DNA from: Roseofilum halophilum BLCC-M91
GTDB lineage: Bacteria > Cyanobacteriota > Cyanobacteriia > Cyanobacteriales > Desertifilaceae
Length of the DNA stretch: 64,000 bases
Assembly: GCF_030068445.1 (NCBI RefSeq)
Contig: NZ_JAQPOK010000100.1
Location: 1 to 64,000, forward strand
Direction: 5' to 3'
This document shows positions 27,290-35,692 of the stretch, piece after piece (within the stretch, counting starts at the first letter, position 1; each line of letters opens with the position of its first letter). The notes under the pieces were generated by a model, which had not been told where the DNA came from, made no database searches, and was given only the letters and a program-made list of their open reading frames with translations. The translations under genes were made by a program, and so were the position numbers.

Positions 27290-27384
27290 AACTCATTGCC
27301 TCTATCGGTTTCTTGATTGTATCGGCAAAAATAGCGATCGCTGTTATTCCTCTTCTATCATGTTCTCAAAAAGGCTGGTGAAAG

Positions 27385-27684
27385 ATGAGTGAAACCCAAG
27401 CAACTAAACAGGTGCGGGTGTGCCAATACCAAAGCTGTCGTAAGTTAGGAGCAGATCGGGTATTGGAAGCATTTGAACTGCATCCGGTTGATGGGGTAGA
27501 GGTTATAGCCGTTCACTGTTTGGGGCAATGTGGCAATGGGCCGATGGTCTTGGTCTTACCAGAAGAAGTTTGGTATTGTCGGGTTTCTCCCCAGGAAGTG
27601 CCTGCGGTAGTCGAGCGGCATTTGATTGGGGGAAACCCGGTTAAAGGGATGTTATATCGGAAGTTTCATCCGTCTAACGGTTAA
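27385..27684 (+). CDS. (2Fe-2S) ferredoxin domain-containing protein
   Basis: This 99-residue thioredoxin-like 2Fe-2S ferredoxin has cluster ligands Cys13 and Cys18 (CQYQSC) and Cys45 and Cys49 (CLGQCGNGP), the spacing of the NuoE/HoxE-like small ferredoxin family. It likely carries electrons in the cytoplasm; the partner is unknown. It is convergent with desC with only a five-base gap. Confidence 0.88.
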   Translation: MSETQATKQVRVCQYQSCRKLGADRVLEAFELHPVDGVEVIAVHCLGQCGNGPMVLVLPEEVWYCRVSPQEVPAVVERHLIGGNPVKGMLYRKFHPSNG

Positions 27685-27689
27685 AGAGG

Positions 27690-28535
27690 CTAGGATTGAT
27701 TGGGTAGACGAACTTTGGTCACTAAGCCGACTCGATGCAAGAGGCTAATGACTCCCCAACTGGGATCGATTTCCCACCATTTTAAGCCGCAACGAGCAGA
27801 AGAGGGAAAGGCATGATGGTTATTGTGCCAACCTTGTCCGTAGGTCAAGGGGACTAACCACCAAACATTGGTGGATTTATCATCGGTGTCATAGGTACGA
27901 TAGCCGAAGGTGTGAGCGACACTGTTGACACCCCAGGCACCATGCCAAAGGAGAACGACGCGGACGACGCTTCCCCACATCACCCAAGGCAAGCCTCCGA
28001 GGGCAAAGAGGATGGCGGCTAAACCGAAGTGCAAAACCAGGAGATAGCGATCGCAGAATAGATAAAACGGATCGTCTTTGATATCTTTGGTCACTTTAGC
28101 AATTTTCTCATCTAACTCAGGTTTATGATAGAGAATCCAGATAAAATGACTCCACCAGAATCCTTTGTTAATATTGTGATAATCGCCTTCTTGATCGGAA
28201 TGGGCATGATGAATCCGATGGGTTCCAGCCCAATCAATGGGGCTAGATAAACCGCTAAAAGTTCCACAAAACACAAAAAAATATTCAACCCATTTGGGAC
28301 AAGTAAAGCTACGGTGACTGGCTAAACGATGCCAGCCAATTTCCACTCCCGATCCGGTGATAATGTGCAAAACCAGAAAAACGCCCACAGCCGACCAACT
28401 AAAAAATGGGGGGAAAAAGGCTAAAACGGCTCCGATATGCATGGCAATCATCACCCCTATGATAATCCAGTTTAATTGGGGAGAGGCTTCGGTTTCAGGA
28501 ATCGTCGTTTTAGAAGTGATTTCTTTAATCATCAA
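27690..28535 (-). CDS. desC: Acyl-lipid delta-9 fatty acid desaturase
   Basis: This 281-residue membrane desaturase introduces the first double bond into stearoyl chains on membrane lipids, with ferredoxin as electron donor. The three His boxes are present: HRLASH (69-74), HRIHHAH (106-112) and HNNHH near the C-terminus. Membrane helices lie between them. It is the last gene of a desaturase series reading leftward (desA-like, desA-like, desC), 33 bases after the previous stop, so co-transcription is likely. Confidence 0.93.
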   Translation of the reverse strand: MMIKEITSKTTIPETEASPQLNWIIIGVMIAMHIGAVLAFFPPFFSWSAVGVFLVLHIITGSGVEIGWHRLASHRSFTCPKWVEYFFVFCGTFSGLSSPIDWAGTHRIHHAHSDQEGDYHNINKGFWWSHFIWILYHKPELDEKIAKVTKDIKDDPFYLFCDRYLLVLHFGLAAILFALGGLPWVMWGSVVRVVLLWHGAWGVNSVAHTFGYRTYDTDDKSTNVWWLVPLTYGQGWHNNHHAFPSSARCGLKWWEIDPSWGVISLLHRVGLVTKVRLPNQS

Positions 28536-28568
28536 AGGTTACCTGAGATAAATTGGTTTAGCTTTTGA

Positions 28569-29618
28569 TTACCCCTTTTGGGTAAAGGGTTGATAGCATT
28601 TGTCCTCATCGTATAAGTGACAAACGCTGGTAATTTTCCAGAGAGAAGAGAGAGAAAATTCATTGGTGGTCATGTATTCTCCCCAATTTTCTTCTAGACT
28701 GGCATTGGCCCGACGCAGATTGTACCAGGGGATAGCCGTGGAGATGTGATGGGGAACATGAACGTTAATATCATGGGCCATCCATTCAAACCATCTGGGA
28801 TATTGACAATGGGCCGTTCCCATGAGTTGGGCTTCGGCTTCGTTCCATTGAGATTGGGGTTTAAAGGGAATATCGGGTTTGGTGTGATGTAAGAGGGTGA
28901 TGGTACTCATCCAGAAATGGAAGACGAGCCAAGGCATTAACCAATAGTTGACTAATCCCCACCAGCCGGTGGTGGCAATGAGTAAGGGAAATCCGATCGC
29001 CATTTGAGCGAGGACAAAGAGAACGGAAAACCGAACTTGTCCCCGTTGTTTGCCTGCAAATGTCCACCATTGGAAGTGGAGTTTTGCCCAATGAACGGCG
29101 GAGGCTAACCACCAAAATTTACCCCGCAGGGCACGATAGGCCCATTTTTCGATGGGATGGAAACTGTTGTATTCTTCGCGGGAATAGGCTTTCCAAGCGT
29201 TATCAATTTCTAGGCAGTTGGTGTATTTATGGTGGATGTCATGTTGAATCCGCCAACTATGGAAGGGATAGATGCAGGGAATAAGAACGAGATGGCCGAC
29301 GAGGTTGTTGATCCATATGCGATTGGAGAAAGAGCGGTGTCCGCAGTCGTGAGCGAGGACGAATAGGCCGGTGAAGGCGCTACCGGTAAAGAGCCAGAGT
29401 AGGGGAAGTAAGTACCAAGGGGCGTGAGCTGTGCCCCACCATCCTAAACCGACGAGGATCAGATTCGTGATTACTCCCGTCCAGGCTTTCAGGGGATGTT
29501 TGATAAATACTTCCTTGGGAAGGGTATTGAGAATATCTCTGAGGCGGATATTGGGATCGAGTCCGATCTTCTTGTCTGCTTGCAGCAGTTCAGACGGGTG
29601 CGCGATCGCTGTTTTCAT
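28569..29618 (-). CDS. desA: Acyl-lipid delta-12 fatty acid desaturase (copy 1)
   Basis: This 349-residue DesA-type desaturase adds the delta-12 double bond to oleoyl chains. Its His boxes are HDCGH (90-94), HDIHH (126-130) and HVPHH near residue 290. The ATG at 29618 is chosen because it gives MKTAIAHPSE, aligned with the paralogue's METAIANPSA; an upstream in-frame start would add 69 non-homologous residues. A second DesA gene of identical length lies 82 bases upstream. The set of desaturases implies polyunsaturated membrane lipids and cold acclimation. Confidence 0.9.
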   Translation of the reverse strand: MKTAIAHPSELLQADKKIGLDPNIRLRDILNTLPKEVFIKHPLKAWTGVITNLILVGLGWWGTAHAPWYLLPLLWLFTGSAFTGLFVLAHDCGHRSFSNRIWINNLVGHLVLIPCIYPFHSWRIQHDIHHKYTNCLEIDNAWKAYSREEYNSFHPIEKWAYRALRGKFWWLASAVHWAKLHFQWWTFAGKQRGQVRFSVLFVLAQMAIGFPLLIATTGWWGLVNYWLMPWLVFHFWMSTITLLHHTKPDIPFKPQSQWNEAEAQLMGTAHCQYPRWFEWMAHDINVHVPHHISTAIPWYNLRRANASLEENWGEYMTTNEFSLSSLWKITSVCHLYDEDKCYQPFTQKG

Positions 29619-29700
29619 GCGAAATTTTCCTGTTGTATGGTTTATAGATTTGAGGTGGAGACGATCCACCCCAGTTGAAGTGAGGCCCAAAAGGGGATGA

Positions 29701-30750
29701 CTAGGATTCGGAGAAGGTGCGATACCCCTTTTCTTCGTCATACAAGTGGCAAACATCGGTAATTTGCCACAAAAGACGGAAAGAAAAGCGATTTCTGGTG
29801 ATATATTCTCCCCAATTTTCTTCAATGCTGGCGTGTGCTTTACGCAGGTTATACCAGGGAATGGCAGTGGTTAAATGATGGGGAACATGAACGTTAATAT
29901 CATGGCAAATCCACTCAAACCACCAAGGATATTTACAATCCGTGCTACCGACGAGCTGGGCGGTGACTTCATGCCATTTTCCGTCGGGTTCAAATCTGAG
30001 ATCGGGCAAAGTGTGGTGCAGGAGAGTAACGGTACTGAGCCAAAAGTGGAAGACCAACCAAGGCATACACCAGAGGGAAAACCAGCCCCACCATCCTGTG
30101 GTAGCAATGAGCAGGGGGAAGCCAATTGCCATTTCTGCCATGACGAATAGGGCAGAAAATTTGAATTGTTCCCGTTCTTTTCCTGGCTTGATTGTCCACC
30201 ATTGAAAGTGGAGTTGAAACCAATGGACAATGGAGCCTAACCACCAGAATTTTCCATGGAGGGAGCGATAGACTGTTTTTTCAAATTTATTGAGGGCTTC
30301 ATACTGCTCCACGTAGAAGGGATTCCAGGTATTATCGCGGTCAATATGATTCGTATTTTTATGATGAATGTTATGTTGAATTCTCCAGGGATGGAAGGGA
30401 TAAATGCAGGGAGTGAGGGCAATATGACCGACCAGATTATTGACCCATTTCTTGTTCGCAAAGGAACGATGGCCACAGTCATGGGCAATTACAAATAAGC
30501 CAAAAAATCCGGTTCCTGTAAAGAGCCAGAGGAGGGGAAGTAAGGTCCAGGGGGCGATCGCGATTCCCCACCATCCTAAACTGACGAGAACGACATTGGA
30601 GAGAAAGCCAAACCAAGCCTTAAATCGGCTTTTGATAAAAACGTCTTTGGGTAAGGTTTTTAAGACATCTTTTAAGCGCAAATTTCGATCGAGTTGGGGT
30701 CTTCCCGTTGATATAAGCTCCGCCGAGGGATTGGCGATCGCTGTTTCCAT
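29701..30750 (-). CDS. desA: Acyl-lipid delta-12 fatty acid desaturase (copy 2)
   Basis: This is a tandem paralogue of the gene at 28569-29618, also 349 residues and collinear throughout. The His boxes are HDCGH (90-94), HNIHH (126-130) and HVPHH. It differs from copy 1 in the residue next to the second His box (Asn127 instead of Asp127) and in many membrane positions. Neither copy has DesB (omega-3) features. The two genes probably arose by tandem duplication; regioselectivity may have diverged, which cannot be judged from sequence. Confidence 0.88.
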   Translation of the reverse strand: METAIANPSAELISTGRPQLDRNLRLKDVLKTLPKDVFIKSRFKAWFGFLSNVVLVSLGWWGIAIAPWTLLPLLWLFTGTGFFGLFVIAHDCGHRSFANKKWVNNLVGHIALTPCIYPFHPWRIQHNIHHKNTNHIDRDNTWNPFYVEQYEALNKFEKTVYRSLHGKFWWLGSIVHWFQLHFQWWTIKPGKEREQFKFSALFVMAEMAIGFPLLIATTGWWGWFSLWCMPWLVFHFWLSTVTLLHHTLPDLRFEPDGKWHEVTAQLVGSTDCKYPWWFEWICHDINVHVPHHLTTAIPWYNLRKAHASIEENWGEYITRNRFSFRLLWQITDVCHLYDEEKGYRTFSES

Positions 30751-30913
30751 GCTAAATCTTCCTCAGTCAACAATTGCATCATTATACCCCTTACTTACGC
30801 AATTTTCATGAATTTTAGAAAAGCTAATTTTGAGGATCGATCGAGCAATTCTAAATCCATAAAAAGGGCATATTTTCAACCGTATAAATACTTATTTTTT
30901 CTGCCAACAACCT

Positions 30914-31528
30914 TTATTTTTCTTTCAAAGGAGGACGGGGGGTATGGGCCTTAGCAGGTGTGCCCCAACAAATGTAGGCTTCTGGTAAAGAGCGAAACAC
31001 ACTACTACGGGCCCCAACCACGGTATTTGAGCCAATTTCGACCCCTGGAGAGACAAAACAATCGGTCGCAATCCATACCCCATTGCCCATCTTAATCGGG
31101 GCAGTTACGAGGCAAAAACAGGGGTCTTTCACATCATGGGAACCCGTACAAAGATAGGTTTTCTGGGAGATCACACAATGTTGGCCAATTTCAATCTCAT
31201 CTAAGCTATAGAACACCACATCATCGCCAATCCAACTGTAATCGCCAATGGTTATTTTCCAGGGATAGGTAAATCGGGCCGTAGGTCGGATGACCACCCC
31301 TGGGCCAATTTTGGCCCCAAACCAGCGTAACAGAACGATCCGAATACCATGCCAATTATGTAGAGTTAAGGGGAAAGTAACCCCTTGCACAAACCACCAA
31401 AGAATAATCATCCAACTGGGACGACCGCGATCGAAATTGGACTGGTCATACTGGCGTAAATCCACCCAGGAAGGAGAATCTAGGCGATAAGATTGGGAGG
31501 GTTCAGGACTTGATGGGGGTGTTGACAT
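30914..31528 (-). CDS. WcaF-like (HpsU-like) polysaccharide acetyltransferase
   Basis: This is a hexapeptide-repeat acyltransferase of the colanic-acid WcaF type, 204 residues from the ATG at 31528. Left-handed beta-helix repeats are seen as IGPGVVIRPTARF, ITIGDYSWIGDDV, IEIGQHCVIS and VEIGSNTVVGARS, and it has the family end GTPAKAH. The chosen start overlaps the end of the upstream glycosyltransferase by 26 bases, indicating translational coupling; an upstream in-frame start would extend the overlap. Cyanobacterial homologues occur in hormogonium polysaccharide loci. Confidence 0.85.
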   Translation of the reverse strand: MSTPPSSPEPSQSYRLDSPSWVDLRQYDQSNFDRGRPSWMIILWWFVQGVTFPLTLHNWHGIRIVLLRWFGAKIGPGVVIRPTARFTYPWKITIGDYSWIGDDVVFYSLDEIEIGQHCVISQKTYLCTGSHDVKDPCFCLVTAPIKMGNGVWIATDCFVSPGVEIGSNTVVGARSSVFRSLPEAYICWGTPAKAHTPRPPLKEK

Positions 31529-32456
31529 GGCTAGGGGAAGATTGAGATCCAGAAGATTGAGCTTTGGTGGGATTAATATGCCCTCCAAATTGGCGCAGTT
31601 CAAATAGTTTTACGCCAATATTGTATTCATATTGACTCAGGAGCCGGGCATAAATATATCCAGCGCGGCCATCTAAAAATCCCAGTTGGAGAATATAGTG
31701 TAAGATAAATCGAATAGTGGGTTTAAAGGGTAGGCGCACCCAGATTTTTTTCAGCCACCGTTTGCGCTGGACTGCATCGCCAAATAAATTTGCACCAATG
31801 GTATTGCCTTCGTCCATGCCTTCAATCAGGTTGTAATAGACTCTAGCTTCCCAATTAGAATAGCGGTTATGGCGAGCGAGCCAAGCATAAATATCCCGGA
31901 AGTCTTCATGGAGCATATCTTCTTTGAGGTATCCCACATTGCCGTCGAGGATCACATGCTCATGCACTTCATTATCACCGGCATTTCTGACATCTTCCAC
32001 ATTGAGGTTTTCGTAGCGTCCTTTTTGATGTTTGAACAGGCGTAAGTTCCAATCGGGATAGCGTCCCCCATGGCGAATCCAAGATCCGAGAAAAATAACT
32101 CGGCGATTGAGATAATAGCCATTCATGTTAGGGTCTTGAATTGCTTTTTTGATTTCTTCCCATAGTGGAGGAGTGATGCGTTCATCACAATCGACAATCA
32201 AGATCCATTCATTACGAAAGGGGAGATTGTCTAGAGACCAGTTTTTCTTTTTTGGCCACGATCCATTAAACTTAAATTGGATGACGTTTGTTCCTAAACT
32301 TTCGGCAATTTCTGCGGTGCGATCGCCACTTTGGGAATCGACAACAAAGATCTCATCCGCCGGTTGCAAACTCTCCAAGCAAGCAGCTATGTTATCTTCT
32401 TCATCTTTTGCTGGAATAATAATTGATACTGGGACTTTAGGTGCTTCAGAGGTCAT
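31503..32456 (-). CDS. GT2 family glycosyltransferase
   Basis: This is a 317-residue family 2 glycosyltransferase with a GT-A fold: SIIIPAKDEEDNI at the start, VVDSQSGDRT, and the metal-binding DCDE motif (IVDCDERITP). The C-terminal half (YENLNVEDVRNAGDNEVHEHV then HYILQLGFLDGRAGYIYARL) is typical of the WaaE/KdtX-like subgroup common in cyanobacterial exopolysaccharide clusters. The sugar is unknown. It lies in a leftward series with another GT2 gene and a hexapeptide acetyltransferase. Confidence 0.87.
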   Translation of the reverse strand: MTSEAPKVPVSIIIPAKDEEDNIAACLESLQPADEIFVVDSQSGDRTAEIAESLGTNVIQFKFNGSWPKKKNWSLDNLPFRNEWILIVDCDERITPPLWEEIKKAIQDPNMNGYYLNRRVIFLGSWIRHGGRYPDWNLRLFKHQKGRYENLNVEDVRNAGDNEVHEHVILDGNVGYLKEDMLHEDFRDIYAWLARHNRYSNWEARVYYNLIEGMDEGNTIGANLFGDAVQRKRWLKKIWVRLPFKPTIRFILHYILQLGFLDGRAGYIYARLLSQYEYNIGVKLFELRQFGGHINPTKAQSSGSQSSPSHVNTPIKS

Positions 32457-32592
32457 AAGGGCACAGGAGGTACAAGGGCAACGTTTAGGATATCAGATCG
32501 ATCTCAAAGTTTCGATTGGGGGATCTGCATTTTTCTTTTTTAGTTATAACAGTTATGGTCTGACGGCCAAGATCAATGGAGTGGAGATAGAT

Positions 32593-33522
32593 TTACTTTG
32601 ATGGAGATTTTGTAGACCATAATCCTTCGATCGCCGTAGTTAGATAGCCGATTTGACCATAGGCATAGACTAGGTTATCAAACCTCTGGGCCGGATCGCG
32701 GATGTATTTCACGGATTTATAGAGTCCCCGAATGATGCGTTCTCCTCCCCGCGAAAATTGATGAATTCCTCCCCGGTTGGAGAGTTGTTCCCGATAGCAT
32801 TCGCTCACCCCTTGCCACCACCCTCGACGCAGAAACCAAGATCGGTTAACTCGTTCGGGAGCGACGTTATGGGCAACTAAGGCTTCGGGGAGATAGCTGA
32901 CTTGCCATCCCGATTGTAGGGCCAATTCGGTCATTACCAGTTCTTCATTGGAGAGCAATTTTTTCCCGACTCGCCCTAAATTGGGGTCAAAGCCACCAAT
33001 GTCTGCGAGGAAACTGCGGCGGATGGAGTAGTTTAAGCCTCTGGGGGTGTGGTTGGGTTGGGTGATGAAGAGGGGTTTATCGCCTAAATCATAGGCTCCG
33101 AGATTACCGGCTAAACCTTCTGAGAGCCACGGGGGAGGGGTAATATCGGGGGGCCAAATGAGGGTGACTTTACCGCCAGCGATCGCCAGTTTATCGTTCT
33201 CTGCGTAGGCTTTAGCCAGGACGGTTAACCAGGAGGGTGTGGCGATCGCATCATCATCTAAATAGGCTAAAATTTCTCCACTGGCGGTTTTTGCACCGGT
33301 ATTGCGAGCCACGGATAAACCGGTGACGGGTTCGTAAACCGACTTCAAGCGGGGATGGGGTTGTAAGGAGTGTATGACTTCTTGGGTGCGATCGCTTGAG
33401 GCATTATCAACCACAATCACCTCAAAGTCGGGATGATCTTGACTGAGCAAGCTTTCTATGGCTGCACCCAGATATCGCTCTCGGTTATGGGTACAGATAA
33501 TGGCTGAGATTTGGACGCTCAT
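32593..33522 (-). CDS. GT2 family glycosyltransferase, HpsE-like
   Basis: This is a 309-residue family 2 glycosyltransferase with SAIICTHNRERYL, VVDNASSDRT, the DDD metal motif in AYLDDDAIA, and the acceptor-side SNEELVMTELA. The overall form resembles HpsE-type transferases of hormogonium polysaccharide synthesis, which makes the slime needed for gliding. It is the first gene of a three-gene leftward series; 136 bases separate it from the next glycosyltransferase. Its upstream side holds a GGGGAC minisatellite starting two bases beyond the start codon. Confidence 0.85.
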   Translation of the reverse strand: MSVQISAIICTHNRERYLGAAIESLLSQDHPDFEVIVVDNASSDRTQEVIHSLQPHPRLKSVYEPVTGLSVARNTGAKTASGEILAYLDDDAIATPSWLTVLAKAYAENDKLAIAGGKVTLIWPPDITPPPWLSEGLAGNLGAYDLGDKPLFITQPNHTPRGLNYSIRRSFLADIGGFDPNLGRVGKKLLSNEELVMTELALQSGWQVSYLPEALVAHNVAPERVNRSWFLRRGWWQGVSECYREQLSNRGGIHQFSRGGERIIRGLYKSVKYIRDPAQRFDNLVYAYGQIGYLTTAIEGLWSTKSPSK

Positions 33523-33523
33523 G

Positions 33524-33573
33524 GGGGAATAGGGGAATGGGGACGCGGGGACACGGGGACGCGGGGACAGGGA
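33524..33573. repeat. GGGGAC-type minisatellite
   Basis: Degenerate copies of GGGGACGCGGGGACACG directly upstream of a glycosyltransferase start codon; related to the repeat at 25835-25936. Confidence 0.75.
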
Positions 33574-33682
33574 GATAGATAGAGATAGGTTTAGGGCTTT
33601 CTTTGGTTATTTCTTTGATTAATAGGGTGGGTAGATTGAATTGTCCATTTTTCGGGTTGTGAAGCCATTTTTACTAACTGAC

Positions 33683-33766
33683 CTAATATTTCTTCCAAAT
33701 GATCATCGTCACCTCCATTGCATTTTGCCATACTCTCAATTCCTTAAAAGAACGAATATCTGCCAT
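33683..33766 (-). pseudogene. N-terminal remnant of a four-helix bundle (23S rRNA IVS-type) protein
   Basis: The frame starts MADIRSFKELRVWQNAMEV and stops after 27 codons. The FKELRVWQNAM pattern is the signature N-terminus of four-helix bundle proteins, whose normal length is about 120 residues. The rest is missing. A 46-codon frame overlaps it (33591-33731) but has no recognisable family. Confidence 0.6.
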
Positions 33767-33817
33767 AATCAACAGGTGTCATATCTTTTTTTACTCAATT
33801 CTCTCATTTTAATTCAA

Positions 33818-33880
33818 TCCCCGTGTCTTCACCCCCCTGTCTCCGCGTCCCCGCGTCCCCGCGTCTCCGCGTCCCCGTGT
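33818..33880. repeat. GGGGACGCGG-type minisatellite (complement)
   Basis: Runs of CCCCGCGT/CTCCGCGT between the four-helix remnant and the hypothetical gene ending at 33889; same family as 25835-25936. Confidence 0.8.
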
Positions 33881-33888
33881 CATACTCA

Positions 33889-34392
33889 CTAGGGTTTAAG
33901 TTGGCGATGTAAACCGTTTAAGGATTGGGCTAACTGGGATAGACGCTCTTCTAGGATATGCTTTTGGCTCAGAAATTGCCGCAATTGTTGATAGCGATGA
34001 ATGGCTAAACTAATCGATGGGATTTCTTCTGCTGCACACGAACGACTCCAAACCTCTCCATTTTCCTTCAGTCCACAGAGTCGGTAGGAAGTGCGAGAGC
34101 CTGGGTTGGGGGTAGATTCGAGCCATCCCTCGATAATTGGCCCTTGATGATAGAGTGCTGTAATTTGATGATGGATCTGGTTTAACTGATCTTGCCATTG
34201 GCGGGCGATCGCCTCAATATCATGAAGTAAGTCAATGGCCAGATCCGGATAATATTGATTTTGATGGCGGCTTAAGCGCGTGGGTTTAGTTTTGGGAAAA
34301 TGGGGCAGTTGAGTAGACGGATGCACCTGGGTTGCCCCTAATCGCTTCTGATTTGGGGGTTCAAGAATATCAGGATTGGGTAAATTGTCCAT
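33889..34392 (-). CDS. Conserved cyanobacterial hypothetical protein
   Basis: This 167-residue protein has no recognised domain. The N-terminal third is Pro/Gln-rich and likely disordered. The middle (LLHDIEAIARQWQDQLNQIHHQI) is helical, followed by a small beta-like segment GWLESTPNPGSRTSYRLCGLKENGEVWSR and a C-terminal coiled-coil region (RYQQLRQFLSQKHILEERLSQLAQSL). The helix-beta-helix layout looks like a genuine protein. It is downstream of lpxD in the same direction with a 110-base gap. Confidence 0.75.
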   Translation of the reverse strand: MDNLPNPDILEPPNQKRLGATQVHPSTQLPHFPKTKPTRLSRHQNQYYPDLAIDLLHDIEAIARQWQDQLNQIHHQITALYHQGPIIEGWLESTPNPGSRTSYRLCGLKENGEVWSRSCAAEEIPSISLAIHRYQQLRQFLSQKHILEERLSQLAQSLNGLHRQLKP

Positions 34393-34502
34393 GACGACCT
34401 TGAGTTTTCTTTTTTCTTTGTTTCAAGAAATCTTTTTGTAGCTTATCGTTGCTCTCTGGAGGGACAAGGCGCTGGGGGAGCTTGTCTCTCTAGTGTGTCG
34501 GT

Positions 34503-35543
34503 TTAGGGGGATTCCAAATTTTTCAGCCGCTTTTGCAACTCTTTCAAAGACTGATATAAATCCGGTAGACGCTTATAGATGGCAGATGCTTTCAGATAGA
34601 TGGGATGATTGACCGCCGGGTTTCCCGAAATAACGGAGCCAGAGGGTATGGTTCCATGTACTCCGGCTTTAGCGGAGGCGATCGCATTATCGCCAATCAC
34701 GGTATTGTTGGCAATTCCCACTTGTCCGGCTAGAAGCACATTGTTACCCACTTTTGTACCACCTGCCATCCCGGCTTGACCGGCGATCGCACAATTGGAG
34801 CCGATTTTGGAACCATGGCCAATCTGCACTAAGTTATCAATTTTCGTCTGGCTACCGATGCGGGTTTCACCCACGGCTGGACGGTCAATGGCACTATTAC
34901 AACCCACTTCTACTCCCTCTTCTAATACGGCTCTCCCAGATTGTTGCATCTTGAACCAGCCTTTAGGGGTAGGAACAAAGCCAAAACCTTCTGATCCAAT
35001 GACTGCACCACTATGAATGACACAATCTTTACCCAGTTGAGTGCGTTCGTGGAGGGTACAGTTGGCATGGAGAACAGTGCGATCGCCTATTTCCACTTGG
35101 GGATAAATGACTACATTGGCATGAATACAGACCCCATCGCCAATTTTGACCCCGGAGGCGATCGCCACATGGGGGCCAATATACACCCCTTCTCCTAACT
35201 CTACATCCTCGGCAATGACGGCTGTGGGGTGAAGCTGCGGTTGGGGATGAAAGGGTTGATAAAAGAGGTCAATAACTTGGGCAAATAACAGACGCGGTTC
35301 CCTAGTGGCGATCCAGGCAATCCCTCGCTCTGTGGCAGTTTCAGTTAACTCCGTGGGCAAGATGAGGGCGATCGCCTCCGTGGTGTTAATCTGATTAGCA
35401 AACTTCCCACCCTCAATGAAACTCAGACTCTGGGGTGTGGCTTCATCTACCGGTGCAACTCCCCCGATCTCTGGATCGAGACCGGGTAGGGAGTTTTCTG
35501 CGGCCACCTTACCCAATTTTTCAATAATTTCACTGAGTTTCAT
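34503..35543 (-). CDS. lpxD: UDP-3-O-(3-hydroxyacyl)glucosamine N-acyltransferase
   Basis: LpxD transfers the second hydroxyacyl chain in lipid A synthesis. The 346-residue protein has an N-terminal uridine-binding domain (MKLSEIIEKLGKV, later FYQPFHPQPQLHPTAVI) and a long left-handed beta helix of hexapeptides (ELGEGVYIGPHVAI, VEIGDRTVLHANC). The catalytic His lies in NLVQIGHGSKIG and the family end is VISGNPAVNHPIYL. The ATG at 35543 is chosen to match the family start rather than an in-frame start 36 bases upstream. lpxA, lpxC and fabZ are not adjacent. Confidence 0.92.
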   Translation of the reverse strand: MKLSEIIEKLGKVAAENSLPGLDPEIGGVAPVDEATPQSLSFIEGGKFANQINTTEAIALILPTELTETATERGIAWIATREPRLLFAQVIDLFYQPFHPQPQLHPTAVIAEDVELGEGVYIGPHVAIASGVKIGDGVCIHANVVIYPQVEIGDRTVLHANCTLHERTQLGKDCVIHSGAVIGSEGFGFVPTPKGWFKMQQSGRAVLEEGVEVGCNSAIDRPAVGETRIGSQTKIDNLVQIGHGSKIGSNCAIAGQAGMAGGTKVGNNVLLAGQVGIANNTVIGDNAIASAKAGVHGTIPSGSVISGNPAVNHPIYLKASAIYKRLPDLYQSLKELQKRLKNLESP

Positions 35544-35648
35544 AGACTTAAACACCAAGTTTTGAGGGTATCTGTGCAAAGTTTACAGCAGTTGTTGGCG
35601 ATCGCGATAGAACCCTAAGACTCATTACTTGTTACTCATTGAATATTA

Positions 35649-35692
35649 CTGGAGTGGGAGCATCTTGCTCCCTACTCCCTAGATTTTTAATT
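35649..35692. repeat. Dispersed repeat (GGGAGCATCTTGCTCCC family), copy 2
   Basis: Inverted relative to the copy at 21769-21804. It overlaps the first few bases beyond the pepP-like stop, so it may also act as that gene's terminator. Confidence 0.75.

Noticed and set aside
33591..33731. 46-codon minus-strand frame
   Set aside because: It overlaps the four-helix remnant in another frame and has no recognised family; more likely chance.
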